A stretch of DNA of 64,000 bases from Hydra vulgaris (lineage: Eukaryota > Cnidaria > Hydrozoa > Anthoathecata > Hydridae). The DNA is taken from the NCBI RefSeq assembly GCF_038396675.1, contig NC_088934.1, positions 5,533,501 to 5,597,500 of the forward strand. Direction: 5' to 3'. The position numbers were made by a program, and so were the translations under genes. Below the pieces are notes generated by a model. That model saw only the letters and a list, made by a program, of their open reading frames with translations. It was not told the DNA's origin and did no database searches. Of this stretch, positions 9,100 to 20,954 are shown in pieces (the stretch's first letter is position 1; each line of letters starts with the position of its first letter).

Positions 9100-11350
9100 A
9101 AAGTCAATTATTAGTTAAAAGTATAAAAACAATGTTCAATGGGCCAGAATTTTACTTTTACTTACTTTTACTGGACAAAACTTAGAGCTAGTTGTATAAA
9201 AAAGATTTAAGGATAAATGTCTGTATGTTGTATTACGTATGAATTTAATTTAATTAATTAAGATAAATATCTGCATTTATGTATTACGTATAAATTTCTA
9301 CTAATTTGAACCTGTTCATTGGAAAGATCACTCAAGGCATCTTCGGTTATCATTTAAATCAGAAAACTTATTTACGTGCTTTTAACTTTATCAGGATTTG
9401 TAGCATTTTTCATGAGAACAACTAAATCTAAGATCTCTAGTGGCATTTTTATTGGAATTAATGCCGATGCTTCAGCAGAATGCTCAGCTCTTTAAGCGAG
9501 TTAGCTATTTTTTGAATTGATTTGAATTTAATTGCTCTATTATTACCTTAGATCATTTTCTTCTATCACCTAAATCTTCCAAGTCCTTGCTCATTCACCT
9601 GGACCTCCTGCAACGCCTTCTCTGTCAACTGTTATAACTTTACGCATCTAAGTTTGCTCATGTTTCAGTCTTGAGAAGGTTCTTGAATGTTTCTGCAATT
9701 TAGATCAGAGTTTACATTTAAATATTAATAGAGTTTTCTCAAGATTTATCTTTTCAGGTTCATCAATACTTTTAAAGTATAGACCTTCTCGTCTACAAAA
9801 CTCACGTAGAAGAGCCTCAAGTAAATTATCATAATTAATTCCTAACTCTGGAATGATAGAAACTAAATTTATTCTTATTATGATCAATGTCAGTAATGAA
9901 CTGTTCTTGCTATTTTATACTCAAATTTTAATTACAAATTTTTAAAACATGCAATATGCCATCAAATCTTGATCTTTTTTTTTGAGGTTTGTAAATTAGA
10001 ACCATGCTAGAGCACGAGTTTTTAACTCATAGGAACTAAATGTGTTATTAATATGATCAATGTATGCAGTGAACTATTGTTCGTTTCTTATTACTCAAGT
10101 TTTAATTATAAACGGAAAAAAATTATACAAATAAAAGGATCTATAAAGACTCATCAGCATTTCTGATGAGTTGAAGTGTAAGTGAAGTTGAAGTAGTGAA
10201 GCAATAACAATTAAGATAAAGAAATTCTTGATGTTTTATTATAAAATGCTTTTAAACAAACAAACCTAAGAAAACGATTAAAAAACAAAGTAGGAAAAAA
10301 TTGGTATATACTATTAATAGTCAGTATAACACAATAGTCAATATTAATAAATTTAAAGTTAAACAAAAAAAAATTATAGATCACATAAATCCAGGGGCAC
10401 CGAGAGTCTTTACGCCGCCTGGCACAGTAACCCTGGTTAGCGCTCCTATTTTTTTTAATTTTCTTATATTATCAGTGAATGACCTTTTTTTTTATTACCA
10501 TCTTTAGAGATAAGCCGGTTACGACACACTGTCCCTTTCGCCTTTCCGCCTCTTAGAGCCACCTGCATAAATTACACAAAAAATATCCTGAAACTAATTG
10601 ACAGCATTTTTGATGAGTCCAAAATCTATAGATATTACATCTAAACCAATCTTTTTTGTTTCTAGACTGATTCCACCACAAACCACATACATAATATTCA
10701 CTATTTTCTGATAAAATGTTCTCATCATGAATGGGGCCTTTTAACAGCTACATTTTTTTTTTGAAAATAACTAGAAGCAACTTCTTTTCACTTAGTTTTA
10801 AGATGTTTTAAAATCTTAGTTTTAAGATATTTTAAAAACTAAGTGAAACTAACTTCTTTAAACAACATTTTAAAAAGATTTTTTAATTCTTTTCTTGTAT
10901 GAAAAACTTGTGATGATTTTTTTGTTAGTTTTAAGTTAGGTATGAAACTATATCATTCAAATGAGACATAGAATCTATGGTATTTTTTACTTTAATATTG
11001 AATCCAGGAAAACAACTGAAGACCACACGGGTAAACCAACAGATGTCGACTTTTTGAAAATTTCAAGTTTTATATATTTTTATGATATTTTAGTACTAAG
11101 CTATTTTAATTTGAAAATTCATTACAAAAAAAACTTTGTTTTAAGGTTCTAAGTTCATTTTAAAAAAAGGGCTACTTTGAAACAACCACTGTTGTCCAAT
11201 GTTTACCGCGTAAAAAACACAGTTGTCCAAGTTATTTATAACTAAACCAATGATAATAAAAACGTAAGTCACATGACTAATTTTATCCTTAAGAAAATTA
11301 CGTCGGATGAAGTAAATAACATTACGTTCACAGAAAAACATTAAAAAAAA
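9100..11350. other. Non-coding stretch with a small G+C-rich island
   Basis: No convincing gene. A locally G+C-richer patch at about 10385-10560 (CCAGGGGCACCGAGAG..., GCCTTTCCGCCTCTTAGAGCC) stands out from its surroundings and may be part of an unrecognised transposon. Short open frames here have no recognisable domains. Confidence 0.5.
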
Positions 11351-11351
11351 A

Positions 11352-11354
<3 letters not shown>

Positions 11355-11424
<70 letters not shown>
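11355..11424. repeat. (TA)n microsatellite
   Basis: About 70 bases of pure TA. Confidence 0.97.
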
Positions 11425-11429
<5 letters not shown>

Positions 11430-12956
11430 TAAAAATTCTTTTTTAATAATGATAAAAATTTTCTCTTGAATTATTTCAACTTTTGTTTTTATTCATAAAG
11501 TGTACCTATTGTATCCTAACAAAGTAAAAAATCGACTCAATAAACTGATTTTGATTGTTGGAAACAGATGGCTAATGATGTATGCTCTACGCAGCATGAT
11601 TTTAAATTATTAATTATCTCAAATGTTAAAGATATCAAACTGATTTGCAATTTATGTGCTAGGCAAAATATAAAATGAAAAGTTTTGGATTAATTTTATT
11701 ATCTAGTTTATAAAACTGAAAAACTTGACACCATTACTAATTCACTACTAATTAGAACTCTGTTGCATTCTGTATGGGCATGACACCTATAGAATGTGAC
11801 AGAAACATGGCCATTGCAAAATTTTCTGTCAGAAACACTAGACGATCTCACAAAAAACTATAACAATTCAATATTATATATAAACATGCATGTGAAAAAT
11901 ATCTGAAGTTTGCAGAGTTTCAAAGCCGAACTTCTTGGTTGTTTGTTCATTTATGTTCACTTAGAGAAATTGAAATATTAAAGGCTAATTAAAATTTATT
12001 TATATGGAAAATTGAAAATATTTAATTTTATGTGTGTTATATCCCATATGTTTAGATCAAAGGTTGATGTGTTCACAACTAGTTTTTGTATGGTTTAGAC
12101 AAACTTGATATAGAGTGATGAAACACAGACATCATAGAATCATCTATGCATAGATGATACCATGGTAATGTACAACTACAACGATGATGAATAGATGGGG
12201 TTGATGAAGAGATTAGGTTGCGATGGTATTTTGTATAATATTAAAAAAAAACTTTAATATAATTTTTTATTTGAACTTTTTTGTTTGAAAAGAAGGGGGG
12301 GGGGGGACGGCTTCATTATCCCATCACACACTTAGTACGTTGTAGTTGTATATTACAATGTGTTACCATCTACTTTTAAAAAATTAAGTGCTCTAAAAGG
12401 TTACATGCTAACGTGGTTTATAAGTTGATGAATTTACAATGAAAAAATCACATGTCCAAAATGAGTGTCTTGTTTTCAAAAGAACACTGTGAATAAATAA
12501 ATCTTGTATTTTACACAAAAACTGCATTTATATATTGTGTTAGGACTAAAATGTCATAAAAATATACTTTTAATTAAATATATTATTAATAAACAGATAT
12601 CTAATGTCACTAAACACTAAATTTCATTTTTCTCAAAAGGAGAAAAATTTCATGATGAAATGTTTTCAAAATGAAATGTTTTACTCGTGTGGTCTACAAC
12701 TATTACCAAGAGCAAAACTACTATGACTTCCTAAAATTGAATTTGACCTCATAAACAGTTCATTATTGCATGCAATAAGTATATATGCATCTCAGAAATA
12801 ATATTTGGATTTAGAAGCTAAGTATCTGCATTTTAAAGTTTACTGCTGCAATAGAAGGAGTTGCACCTTTCATATAGGCATTACAAAATAAATTCTTATC
12901 TGTTATCTTAAAGTTATCTGTTATTATTGCTCATTCATAATTAATATATAAAATAA
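11425..12956. other. Non-coding stretch
   Basis: No supported gene. It contains a run of ten G residues near 12296-12306 and otherwise ordinary A+T-rich sequence. Confidence 0.5.
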
Positions 12957-13064
12957 TAAAATTTTACAAAACTTCACTACTCAAAGCAACCATAATTTTT
13001 AGAGTACTAAGTATTAAAATTAAAAAAAAATTGTTTTGTCTTTCTACAGTTTTTATCACTTTCA
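12957..13064 (+). repeat. Dispersed repeat, copy 2
   Basis: Direct repeat of 8878-9000 that lacks the expanded minisatellite. About 900 bases of unremarkable non-coding sequence follow. Confidence 0.65.
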
Positions 13065-13979
13065 GCACCTAAAATTCAATAATTTTATTACAGTTTTTTT
13101 TTTTACAGTTGCATCAAAGGCAGATTTAAATAATTTAAAAAAACTTACATCCAGAAGTTGTAGTTTGTGTGTTGTATGCAGAGAACACAGAATTTTCATG
13201 CGTAATAAGGACTGTGATTACGACTATTTGCTCTTCACTTTCAAAAGATGACACAACATGTTTACCTTTTTGTGCAATAGTTTATACAAGTTTATGAACA
13301 CATGAAATACTTGACTCGTCACAGTTGAATACTTTTTGAAGCTGAAATTTATGCTTTTGTTATAAAATTGTCAGTAAATAAAAATATTTCTCAACTTACG
13401 TCTTGTTTAGACCAAATAATCTTTTTAAAAAAATAGCTCTAGGCTTGCAAAGGGAGAGAGAAAGATGACGCTTTAAAAATCCAGAAAAGTCTTTACCAGC
13501 AAGTTTAATTGCCTTGTTGAAAGGGTGTTGAACTTCGTTCCTTTTACAACATTTATTTACATTAGCACGAATACCTTTTATATTAATTCATAAAATGGCT
13601 GTTCCATTGACTTGATGTAAAATAAAAAATGCTTTTCAAGTTCTATTTATAAAACTTGTTAAACTAATTATAAAACTTGTTTGAAAAACCAACCTTATTA
13701 CAAAAATTTGATAAACTAGTGTTCATATCTAAATCGGCTGTTTTTTTTGGCAATATCTCAGAGTAAAGCAGACTTAGATATGTGGATCCAAATCTTATCT
13801 CAGAAGTTAGGATTAAAAGACTTTAGGAAAATCTTCAACGGTTTTATTAACTAAGATCAGTCTGACATTACATTTCTATTTCATAGACTGATCTAAATGC
13901 ATCTCCCAAAAATAAAGCAGAACTATTTGCAAAGCTTTTTTTCTAATTCGACCTTTGAGTCTTATAGCCATACTCTTCC

Positions 13980-15628
13980 TGTCATTTCAGTTAAACAGGT
14001 TAACCATTTTTAGACATTAATATCATTCCAGCTTCCGTTACTAAAGTTATACCTCAATTAAACTCTTCCACGGTTTGTGGTAGTCCATACTATATTCTTG
14101 TCATAATCATACGAAGGTGTTCTTTAAAACTCTCATCAATTATCTCTAAACTATTTAATAAGTGCTTGACTGAATCTTGTATTCCTGCCTGATGGGAAAT
14201 GAAATCTGTATTTCCAATTTTTAAAATACCTCTGTAGGATATTCTAACCCCTCCAACTATCGTTTGACTAGTTTTCTTTCTATTATTACCATGGTCTTTG
14301 AGTCTTTGATCAAAACTTTCTAGCATCCCATATTGAGTCAAATAACTTACTGTTAGGCAATCAATACGGTTTTAGATCTTCTCGTTTTACGACTGACTTG
14401 ATAACTGTTGTGACTGAAAGATTTTATTGTGGATTATACGATGCGGCGAGGTAAGAGCTATTGGCCTTAATATATCTAAAACTTTCAATAATGTTTGGCA
14501 TGCAGGTTTTCTTGATAAGCTTGCTTCATATGGCGCACCTGGAAAAATTTTTGAAATTATCAAGTTATTTATTTGTAGCCGTTTTAATAAAGTCATCTTA
14601 GAAGGCCAACACTCTTCTTCATTTCTAGTAACTTCTAGTGTACCTCAAGGTTCTATTCTTGGTCCTATTTTGTTCCTTATTTACATTAATGATCTTCATG
14701 ACAACCTTACATCTAAAGTAATTTCATTTGCTAATAAATAAACTTTATACTCCTGCCTTGATAAAAAGTCTCCTTTTTTTGATTGCTAGAGCAAGCAGCC
14801 GATTTTAAATCTGAGCTTATTTCTGTAACAGGCTTGCAGTGGCTTGTGAATTTTAGCTCCAACAATACTGAGTTATTTACAGCTAACATTTATCTTAATA
14901 CTGTAAAAATTCCTATTTTAATGAACGGTAACCCTCGGTAAACCCTCACTGAGTCCTCTTCTTTAGGTCTTATTGAATTATAGTTCACTACTGAACTCTC
15001 ATTGACACTACATATACAACCAATTGCAAAGTTAGTATCTGCTAAAAATGCTTCTCTTTACCGTGGACGCTATTATCATACTCCTGTTTCCATTCTCTAC
15101 CAATACAAATCTCATATTTGTCCCTGTATGTTGTTATATTTAAGCTGGTTTTTCTAAAGATGCTTTTTCTTTTTTCGATAAGAGATCTAAAACACATTGC
15201 AAATGCAATTGGACCTGCTTTATCTACCAAGCTCAACGTAAAGTTGCATCTTTTTCTCTTTTCTAGAAATACATCAATGGTTCCTACTCAAAGAAGCTAT
15301 AATTTCTAGTTCCAACAACCGAATTTCATTCTTGCTTGACTCGTCGTCATTCAGCAAAGTCATATCCTTCTACTGTTTCTTTTCCAGCATGATCTAAAAG
15401 CTTTTATTTGTCTAGTTTTTTACCCCGCACTTCAACTCTTTAGAACTCTCTTCCATCTTCATGTTTTTCTGACTTATACAACCTACAACTTTTTAAGTCT
15501 TCTGTAAACTGCTTTATTGCTCTTTAACTCTATTTTTGTTTTCTAGTAAGCCCCAAGTTAACATTGGTTGCTTTCAGCTTTGTTGGGAGTGAATTGGAAT
15601 TAAAATATATATATATATATGTATGTAT
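13980..15628 (+). pseudogene. LINE reverse transcriptase and 3' region, decayed
   Basis: The clearest block is the RT palm at 14427-14741: CGEVRAIGLNISKTFNNVWH, FLDKLASYGAPGKIFEIIKL, VILEGQHSSSFLVTSSVPQG and SILGPILFLIYINDL. The polymerase motif F/Y-A-D-D reads FANK and then a stop, so the enzyme is dead. Upstream fragments (about 14020-14420) and downstream fragments (to 15540, with SSFLPRTSTL and NSLPSSCFSDLYNLQLFKS) follow the order of a Jockey/CR1-like LINE through many frameshifts. The 3' end near 15600 runs into a short (TA)n/TGTA tail, typical of a LINE tail. Motifs are seen; clade assignment is tentative. Confidence 0.85.
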
Positions 15629-15649
15629 TAGCAGCTTTTCTTATATTAA

Positions 15650-16075
15650 GATCGAGAGATGTAGGTCTCTCTCCAAAAATTTGGTCTCGAGACGCATTGA
15701 GACTCATATTTAACTGTCTTGGTCTTGAAATTGGTCTTTAAAGCCTAATGCCATGGTCTTAGTCTGAAAACCTAGAGTATTGGTATTGGTCTCAGACCTC
15801 TACTGTCTTTAACTTTCTTTGTTCTTACAAAAAATATCAATTCAATGAATGGATTAGTTGTTAATAACAAACCGTAGATTGCCGCAACTTCCCGCTCTCA
15901 ATACGAGTCTTGATACCGGTCTTGTAAAAACTTTGTAAAGACTTGATCTTGGTCTTGGGTTGATTTTTTAATGTCTTGGTCTTGGTTTTGAAGCATTCAG
16001 TCTTGGTCTTGGTATTAAACCCAAATGTCTTGGTCTTAGTCTTGGTCTTGAACTTTACTGTCTTGAGTACATTTC
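15650..16075. repeat. Degenerate GGTCTT-rich array
   Basis: Over about 420 bases the words GGTCT, CTTGGTCTTG and TTGGTCTT recur more than ten times with irregular spacing, for example at 15945-16060. It follows the LINE 3' end directly. It is not a clean tandem repeat and codes for nothing recognisable. Confidence 0.65.
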
Positions 16076-16244
16076 GGCTAAGATCTTTTTGCTCACAGCT
16101 AAATTTGCATTTTTCATAGAGTTTCCATCCTATTTTACATGATTATTCTTAAAAAATAGCAATTGCTTTGAATTTATTATTAATAGTGCTTTATTAAATA
16201 AGTAAAAAGTATAATAAAATCATCACATTGTAAACAACTTCATA

Positions 16245-16456
<212 letters not shown>

Positions 16457-16459
16457 GAA

Positions 16460-17090
16460 GGATAAAAAAAGGATAAATTTGTACCAATTTTGATTCCAAG
16501 ATACTACAAGAAAGATTTTTCGACCATTTGTCTGTAGTTGAGGTGTTTATAGATTTTAGATTGACTTGATAAAAAAATAATGAGCTCAGTTTTGCTGGTA
16601 TTAAGACTTAATTTGACTTAATCATAACTAATATGTAGTTTAATTTTTTTTTTAACAACATATTTAATGAGTAAGTTGGTGTGATCAGATAAATGATAAG
16701 CTTTTGAAAATTTTAGAGTCATTTTGAGATCATTTATTTAAGTAAGGAAAGACCTAATACAGAATCTTAGGCTATTTATTTGGCATCATTGATGGAAACA
16801 AATTCCAATTAAGAAGATATGATCAAAACGATTGGAGAGCAATACCTCAAATACCGTAGTGTTCTAATTTACTAATGAGGATGGAGTGATCAACAGAATC
16901 AAACGCCTTCTTTAAGTCAAAAAATACAACACATTCAAAAAGTTTATTGTCAAGAGCATCTCTAATGTCTTTTGAGATTTTATTAAGTGTATGAGTTGTG
17001 GAATGTTTGCTACGAAAACCATAATGATGGCATCAGTATGGCTTTTGTAGCAAACACTTGCCAATTAAATTTTTGGCTGAAGTAATATGC
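16460..17090 (-). pseudogene. LINE reverse transcriptase fragment
   Basis: Read on the minus strand from about 17085: HHYGFRSKHSTTHTLNKISK, DLKKAFDSVDHSILISKLEH, SVLGLSLL, INDLKMTLKFSKAYHLSDHT (the catalytic YADD region, degraded), then LNTSKTELIIF and YLGIKIG. These are the successive motifs of a CR1/L2-like RT, interrupted by stops and frameshifts. Confidence 0.8.
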
Positions 17091-17228
17091 GGTAAAAGTC
17101 CATAATTTAAGTTTACAGACTCTTTGCATCATAAATACGGACAAAATGGTATAAAAAGATGTAATTATTTAAAAACTATGTTAATTTTGTTTACCTTTGT
17201 GAAAGAATGTTGCTAATTAAATTTGTGG

Positions 17229-17493
17229 CATACATACATACATACATACATACATACATACATACATACATACATACATACATACATACATACATACATA
17301 CATACATACATACATACATACATACATACATACATACATACATACATACATACATACATACATACATACATACATACATACATACATACATACATACATA
17401 CATACATACATACATACATACATACATACATACATACATACATACATACATACATACATACATACATACATACATACATACATACATACATAC
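17229..17493. repeat. (CATA)n tetranucleotide microsatellite
   Basis: About 265 bases of almost perfect CATA repeats. All frames through it stay open, which gives spurious YIHT/MYVC frames. Confidence 0.99.
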
Positions 17494-17689
17494 GATGCAT
17501 GTACATAACTACATACACATATCTTTTATATGCTTCCGTTTAGTACTCAATTATCTTTCTCTTTGATTTTTATTGTTCTGCTTCTTCTAAAAACTCTTTA
17601 CGATTTCATTGCTGATATTGGCCGTGCTTTAAGGAAATAATGTTGTAATTAGACTTCAATAGAACTCTTTTTATGATTTTCTTTGTGAC

Positions 17690-18030
17690 GGTCCTAGGGC
17701 TGATGTCCACTCTCTGCTAATGATTAGACCACTAACGTTTTCTAATTTTTAAAAACTCTGGAAAACTCTATGAACCTTTTTAACAATCAACCAATCATTA
17801 TTTCTTGTTATTACCTTGATTTTTGAGTTTTTAACCAACTATCTCCTAATATCTCATCTAAAGTCTAATAACTTATTTTCAAAAATTTAAAACGGATTTT
17901 GGCTTCTTTGTTCTACAACTGACTTGTTAACTGTTACAATATAAAGGCTTTATCGTGCATAAGCTGGTGGCGGCGAGGCTATTGCTCTTGAAATATTTAA
18001 GGTTTTCAATTAATTCTTGATGAGTGGCAA
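17690..18030 (+). pseudogene. LINE reverse transcriptase fragment
   Basis: Weak but ordered matches to the same LINE type as 13980-15628: SNNLFSKI, CSTTDLLTVT, then GGGEAIALEIFKVFN (equivalent to CGEVRAIGLNISKTFN in that copy). It is heavily frameshifted and stops about 18030. Confidence 0.55.
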
Positions 18031-18529
18031 TACTTTTACTAAATCTTCTATTTTACGTCTTCTCGGATTATCGTTCACTAGAGACCTCTCAACCACTGAA
18101 ACCATGCATTGAAAAGTTAACATTTCATTTAAAAATATGTTTTCACTATGTTCATAATAAGTTGTTTATAATATTCTGTTTATTTTATGTGACGGGAGTA
18201 GGCAAATGACAAAAGTCTTTTATCCCCTTTGTATCATTTACATATTAAACAAACAATAAACTATCATATAAAAAAATCTCTCAATCTCAATAAAATATTA
18301 CTTAAATACTTTTAAATAAAAAGTGTTACATTTTTTTTACATTTTCTTTTTCTGAATACAATATAATAAAATAAAATTTGAAGATAAGTAGTGATGTAAA
18401 AAGTAATAGCGCATTTTAACAATAAGAAGAGTTAAAATATCAAAGAGAATATTTAAAAAAAAATTGTTTTTGAAATACCTCATAATTAAGTAACTTTTTT
18501 TATAAACTAATTTTAAAAGTTGGAACCGA

Positions 18530-18893
18530 AACTTTTACTATTATTTGGGAGAAATGAGTCCCACAAATGTAACCCTCGGTATATTTATAAGAACTCGGAT
18601 TGTTTTAACAAAGTTTTTGGTACCTGATAATTATGTAATGAATGCTTTGTTTGATATTTATGAACTCTAATAAAGAAAAGGTCTTCAAAAATATTTAAAT
18701 GTATATAATATTTTAATCTAAATATAAATAGAAAAATACTATAAATAGTTAATTGATAAACATTTAGGACTCCAAGCTTTCTTAACAGTGGATTGGCACT
18801 GGTGCATTTATTAGCATTTAATATTAGGCGGCTAGCTTGTTTTTTTTTTTTAAGATACGCATAAGTTTTGACGAATAAGTGCTTACCCAGCAC
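18530..18893 (-). pseudogene. LINE ORF2 C-terminal fragment
   Basis: The minus strand encodes ASRLILNANKCTSANPLLRK, LGVLNVYQLTIYSIFLFIF, FIRVHKYQTKHSLHNYQVPK and, after a frameshift, YRGLHLWDSFLPNNSKSF. This is the usual tail of RTE/CR1-like LINE polyproteins (LNVYQ, N-RS and GPxLWN-like motifs). Only the 3' end is present. Confidence 0.75.
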
Positions 18894-18899
18894 ACCCTA

Positions 18900-19514
18900 G
18901 TGAAAATATTTCTCACGAAAAAAAAAGTACACCAGAAACGGATTACATTTTCTAAACCACCGTACTTTGTTCTGTTATGACTTTTTGAAAATATTCTGTC
19001 AGTATCTAAAAAAGTAAAAGGAGGTTAGATAAGCTGGTTTAGAATTTTTAGTGTTTAAGATAGATAACTTCCAGAAATGGCGCTTTCATAAAATTTTGTA
19101 ATAATCACGCTAATGCAAAATAAGAATGTTTTAGAAAATAATTGCGACGGTCGGAGACTGGAAACAATATTAAACCTAAACTTTTGGTCCTTGTGTCCCA
19201 TGAATGGTTTCAATAAAAAATTTCTTCATAATATTATCAACTAGGTTAAAATTATTCGACAGATTTAAAATTTCATAAAAAAATCTCTTCTCGTTAAAAA
19301 GTTATTATTGTTTTTAGTTTTTTATTCCCCAATTAATTCCAAAAAATTACTTTAAAAGGTCACAACTTTTTAACGGCATATTATTTGGAATGGTATTTAA
19401 AATTTGTCGATAAATTTTGATTCTAACAAATATGAAAAGAAAAAAAAAAATCATAAGCGTTTTAAGAGCGTCACGTTAGGGGCGTGTTCTTCGAGTTTTA
19501 ATATGATTGGGTCC
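18900..19514. repeat. Non-coding DNA with a small fold-back repeat
   Basis: Within this stretch, 19247-19300 (ATTCGACAGATTTAAAATTTC ... CGTTAAAAAGTT) and the complement of 19358-19430 are imperfect inverted copies, suggesting a MITE-like fold-back of about 200 bases. No target duplication was identified. The rest is featureless. Confidence 0.4.
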
Positions 19515-19643
19515 GATCACTGGGACACAAATAAAAAGAAGTTTTGTTGTTGTGATTTTTAGTGATATTTAACATAACAAGTTAATAATAACAGTTTTAT
19601 ATTTTACAAACTAACTTTTCAGAATAAATTATGTATATACTTA

Positions 19644-20941
19644 GGTCGTTAGAAAAGTTCGTAGAACTCCCCTATAAAAAAAAAAGTTTTTTTTAATTTT
19701 ATTTTATTAAATGTTCAAAATAATGTCCATCATTATCTATACAAAGTCGCATCCTTTCAAGCCATTTGTCAAACGTTTTTTTATATTCTTTTTTGGGTAT
19801 AGCTTAGTTAGCTTCGTTATGAGAGTTTTTTGACTTTCGACGTCAGTATCGTCATCAAGATTTTTTTTTTATCAAGTCGAATAGCCAATAATCTGATGGA
19901 TCTAAGTCTGGTGAGTATGGTGGGTGACGAATTATTGTAATTCCAGCTTGGTTTAGAAAATTTGTGACGGTTTAAGTCACATGGGGTCGAGCGTAATCAT
20001 AGAGAAATTTGAAATTTTGAGTGCCTGTTTTAGGTCTTTGCTTATTTATTTCGCATATAAGAGGTTTCAAACAATTTTTAATATAATATTCGCTAGTAAT
20101 TGTGTCTTCCTTTTCACCATAACCCAAATGAACAACACCTGTTGTTTTGAAGAAGATGTAGAACATGTTTTTCGGCTGAAACCTGTCACATCTTACTATA
20201 GTTCTTGGACTTTCAGCTTCACCGACCCAACTAGCGTTAGCTGACTTGTGTTCAACTTGTCTAAAATAAAACCATGACTCTACCCCTGTAATAATATTAC
20301 ATAGTCTCCATAGGGCGTTTCTGGAAAGGGCTAAATTTTCATTACATGCCTTAACTCTATTCTTGCAATTTTGATTGGTTTACTCGTTCTGTATCCAACG
20401 TGCAAAAAATGTTAATTTTCTTTTTTTAAGTGCGTTGTGAATAAGTTCGTTGATTGTAAAACGATTAATTGATGTCAGGGCTTCAATTATATCATGTGTT
20501 GCATGCGGATATTCTTTAATAATGGCTGGCACACTTTCAATATTCTCAGCTGTATACGTGGTTTAAGGTTGCCATGAGCGAGGATCATCTTCGAGACTCT
20601 CTCTACCATCTTTAAATAAGTAGCCCACTTGGCAACTGTACTATACTTTGGAGCTTGGTCACCAAGAACTAAAACAAATTTATTGATTATGGCTTGTGCT
20701 GAAACTCCAAGTAGAGCACGGGTTTTAATATATGCTCGATATTCAAATTTTTGCATTTTTAAATTTTTTTTTTGAACGTATATAATAAAATTTAAATAAC
20801 TTTTTAAGAAACATTCAAATCATTTCAAAAAGTACTTAAAATGTTCATAATTAAACACAGTTTAAAATGATATATAAATGTTTAATTATTTCCTGTCTGA
20901 TTGTATCTTTATAGATAAAGTTCTATGAACTTCTAACGACC
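19644..20941 (-). mobile_element. mariner transposon (1.3 kb), inactive
   Basis: A 1298-base element flanked by TA on both sides (19642-19643 and 20942-20943), with terminal inverted repeats starting GGTCGTTAGAA at each end. Length, TA duplication and the encoded transposase are typical of mariner. It has jumped into the 3' end of the element at 19515-24369, a few bases beyond that element's stop codon. Confidence 0.93.
19700..20756 (-). pseudogene. mariner transposase, frameshifted, catalytic Asp lost
   Basis: ATG at 20756. The N-terminal helix-turn-helix region reads MQKFEYRAYIKTRALLGVSA and DQAPKYSTVAKWA; after a frameshift the protein continues with YTAENIESV, INRFTINELIH, ASWVGEAESPRTIVRCDRFQ, VHLGYGEKEDTITSEYYIKN and YDYARPHVT. 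The first catalytic aspartate motif, usually TGDESWF, reads TGVESWF near 20290, an Asp to Val change. With the frameshifts, this shows the copy is dead. Confidence 0.9.
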
Positions 20942-20954
20942 TAAGTAGTTAATC

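Noticed and set aside
10381-10560. G+C-rich island as a possible foreign or SINE-derived gene
   Set aside because: No tRNA boxes, domain or terminal repeats could be supported; left as unassigned.
13036-13251. 71-codon frame with a CVVC motif
   Set aside because: Low-complexity start, no family recognised, not supported by splice signals.
14090-14596. Minus-strand frames at the LINE copy around 14.1-14.6 kb
   Set aside because: The plus strand carries the RT motifs; these are antisense shadows.
17191-17566. Several overlapping frames encoding YIHT or MYVC repeats
   Set aside because: All are artefacts of the CATA repeat, which has no stop in any frame.
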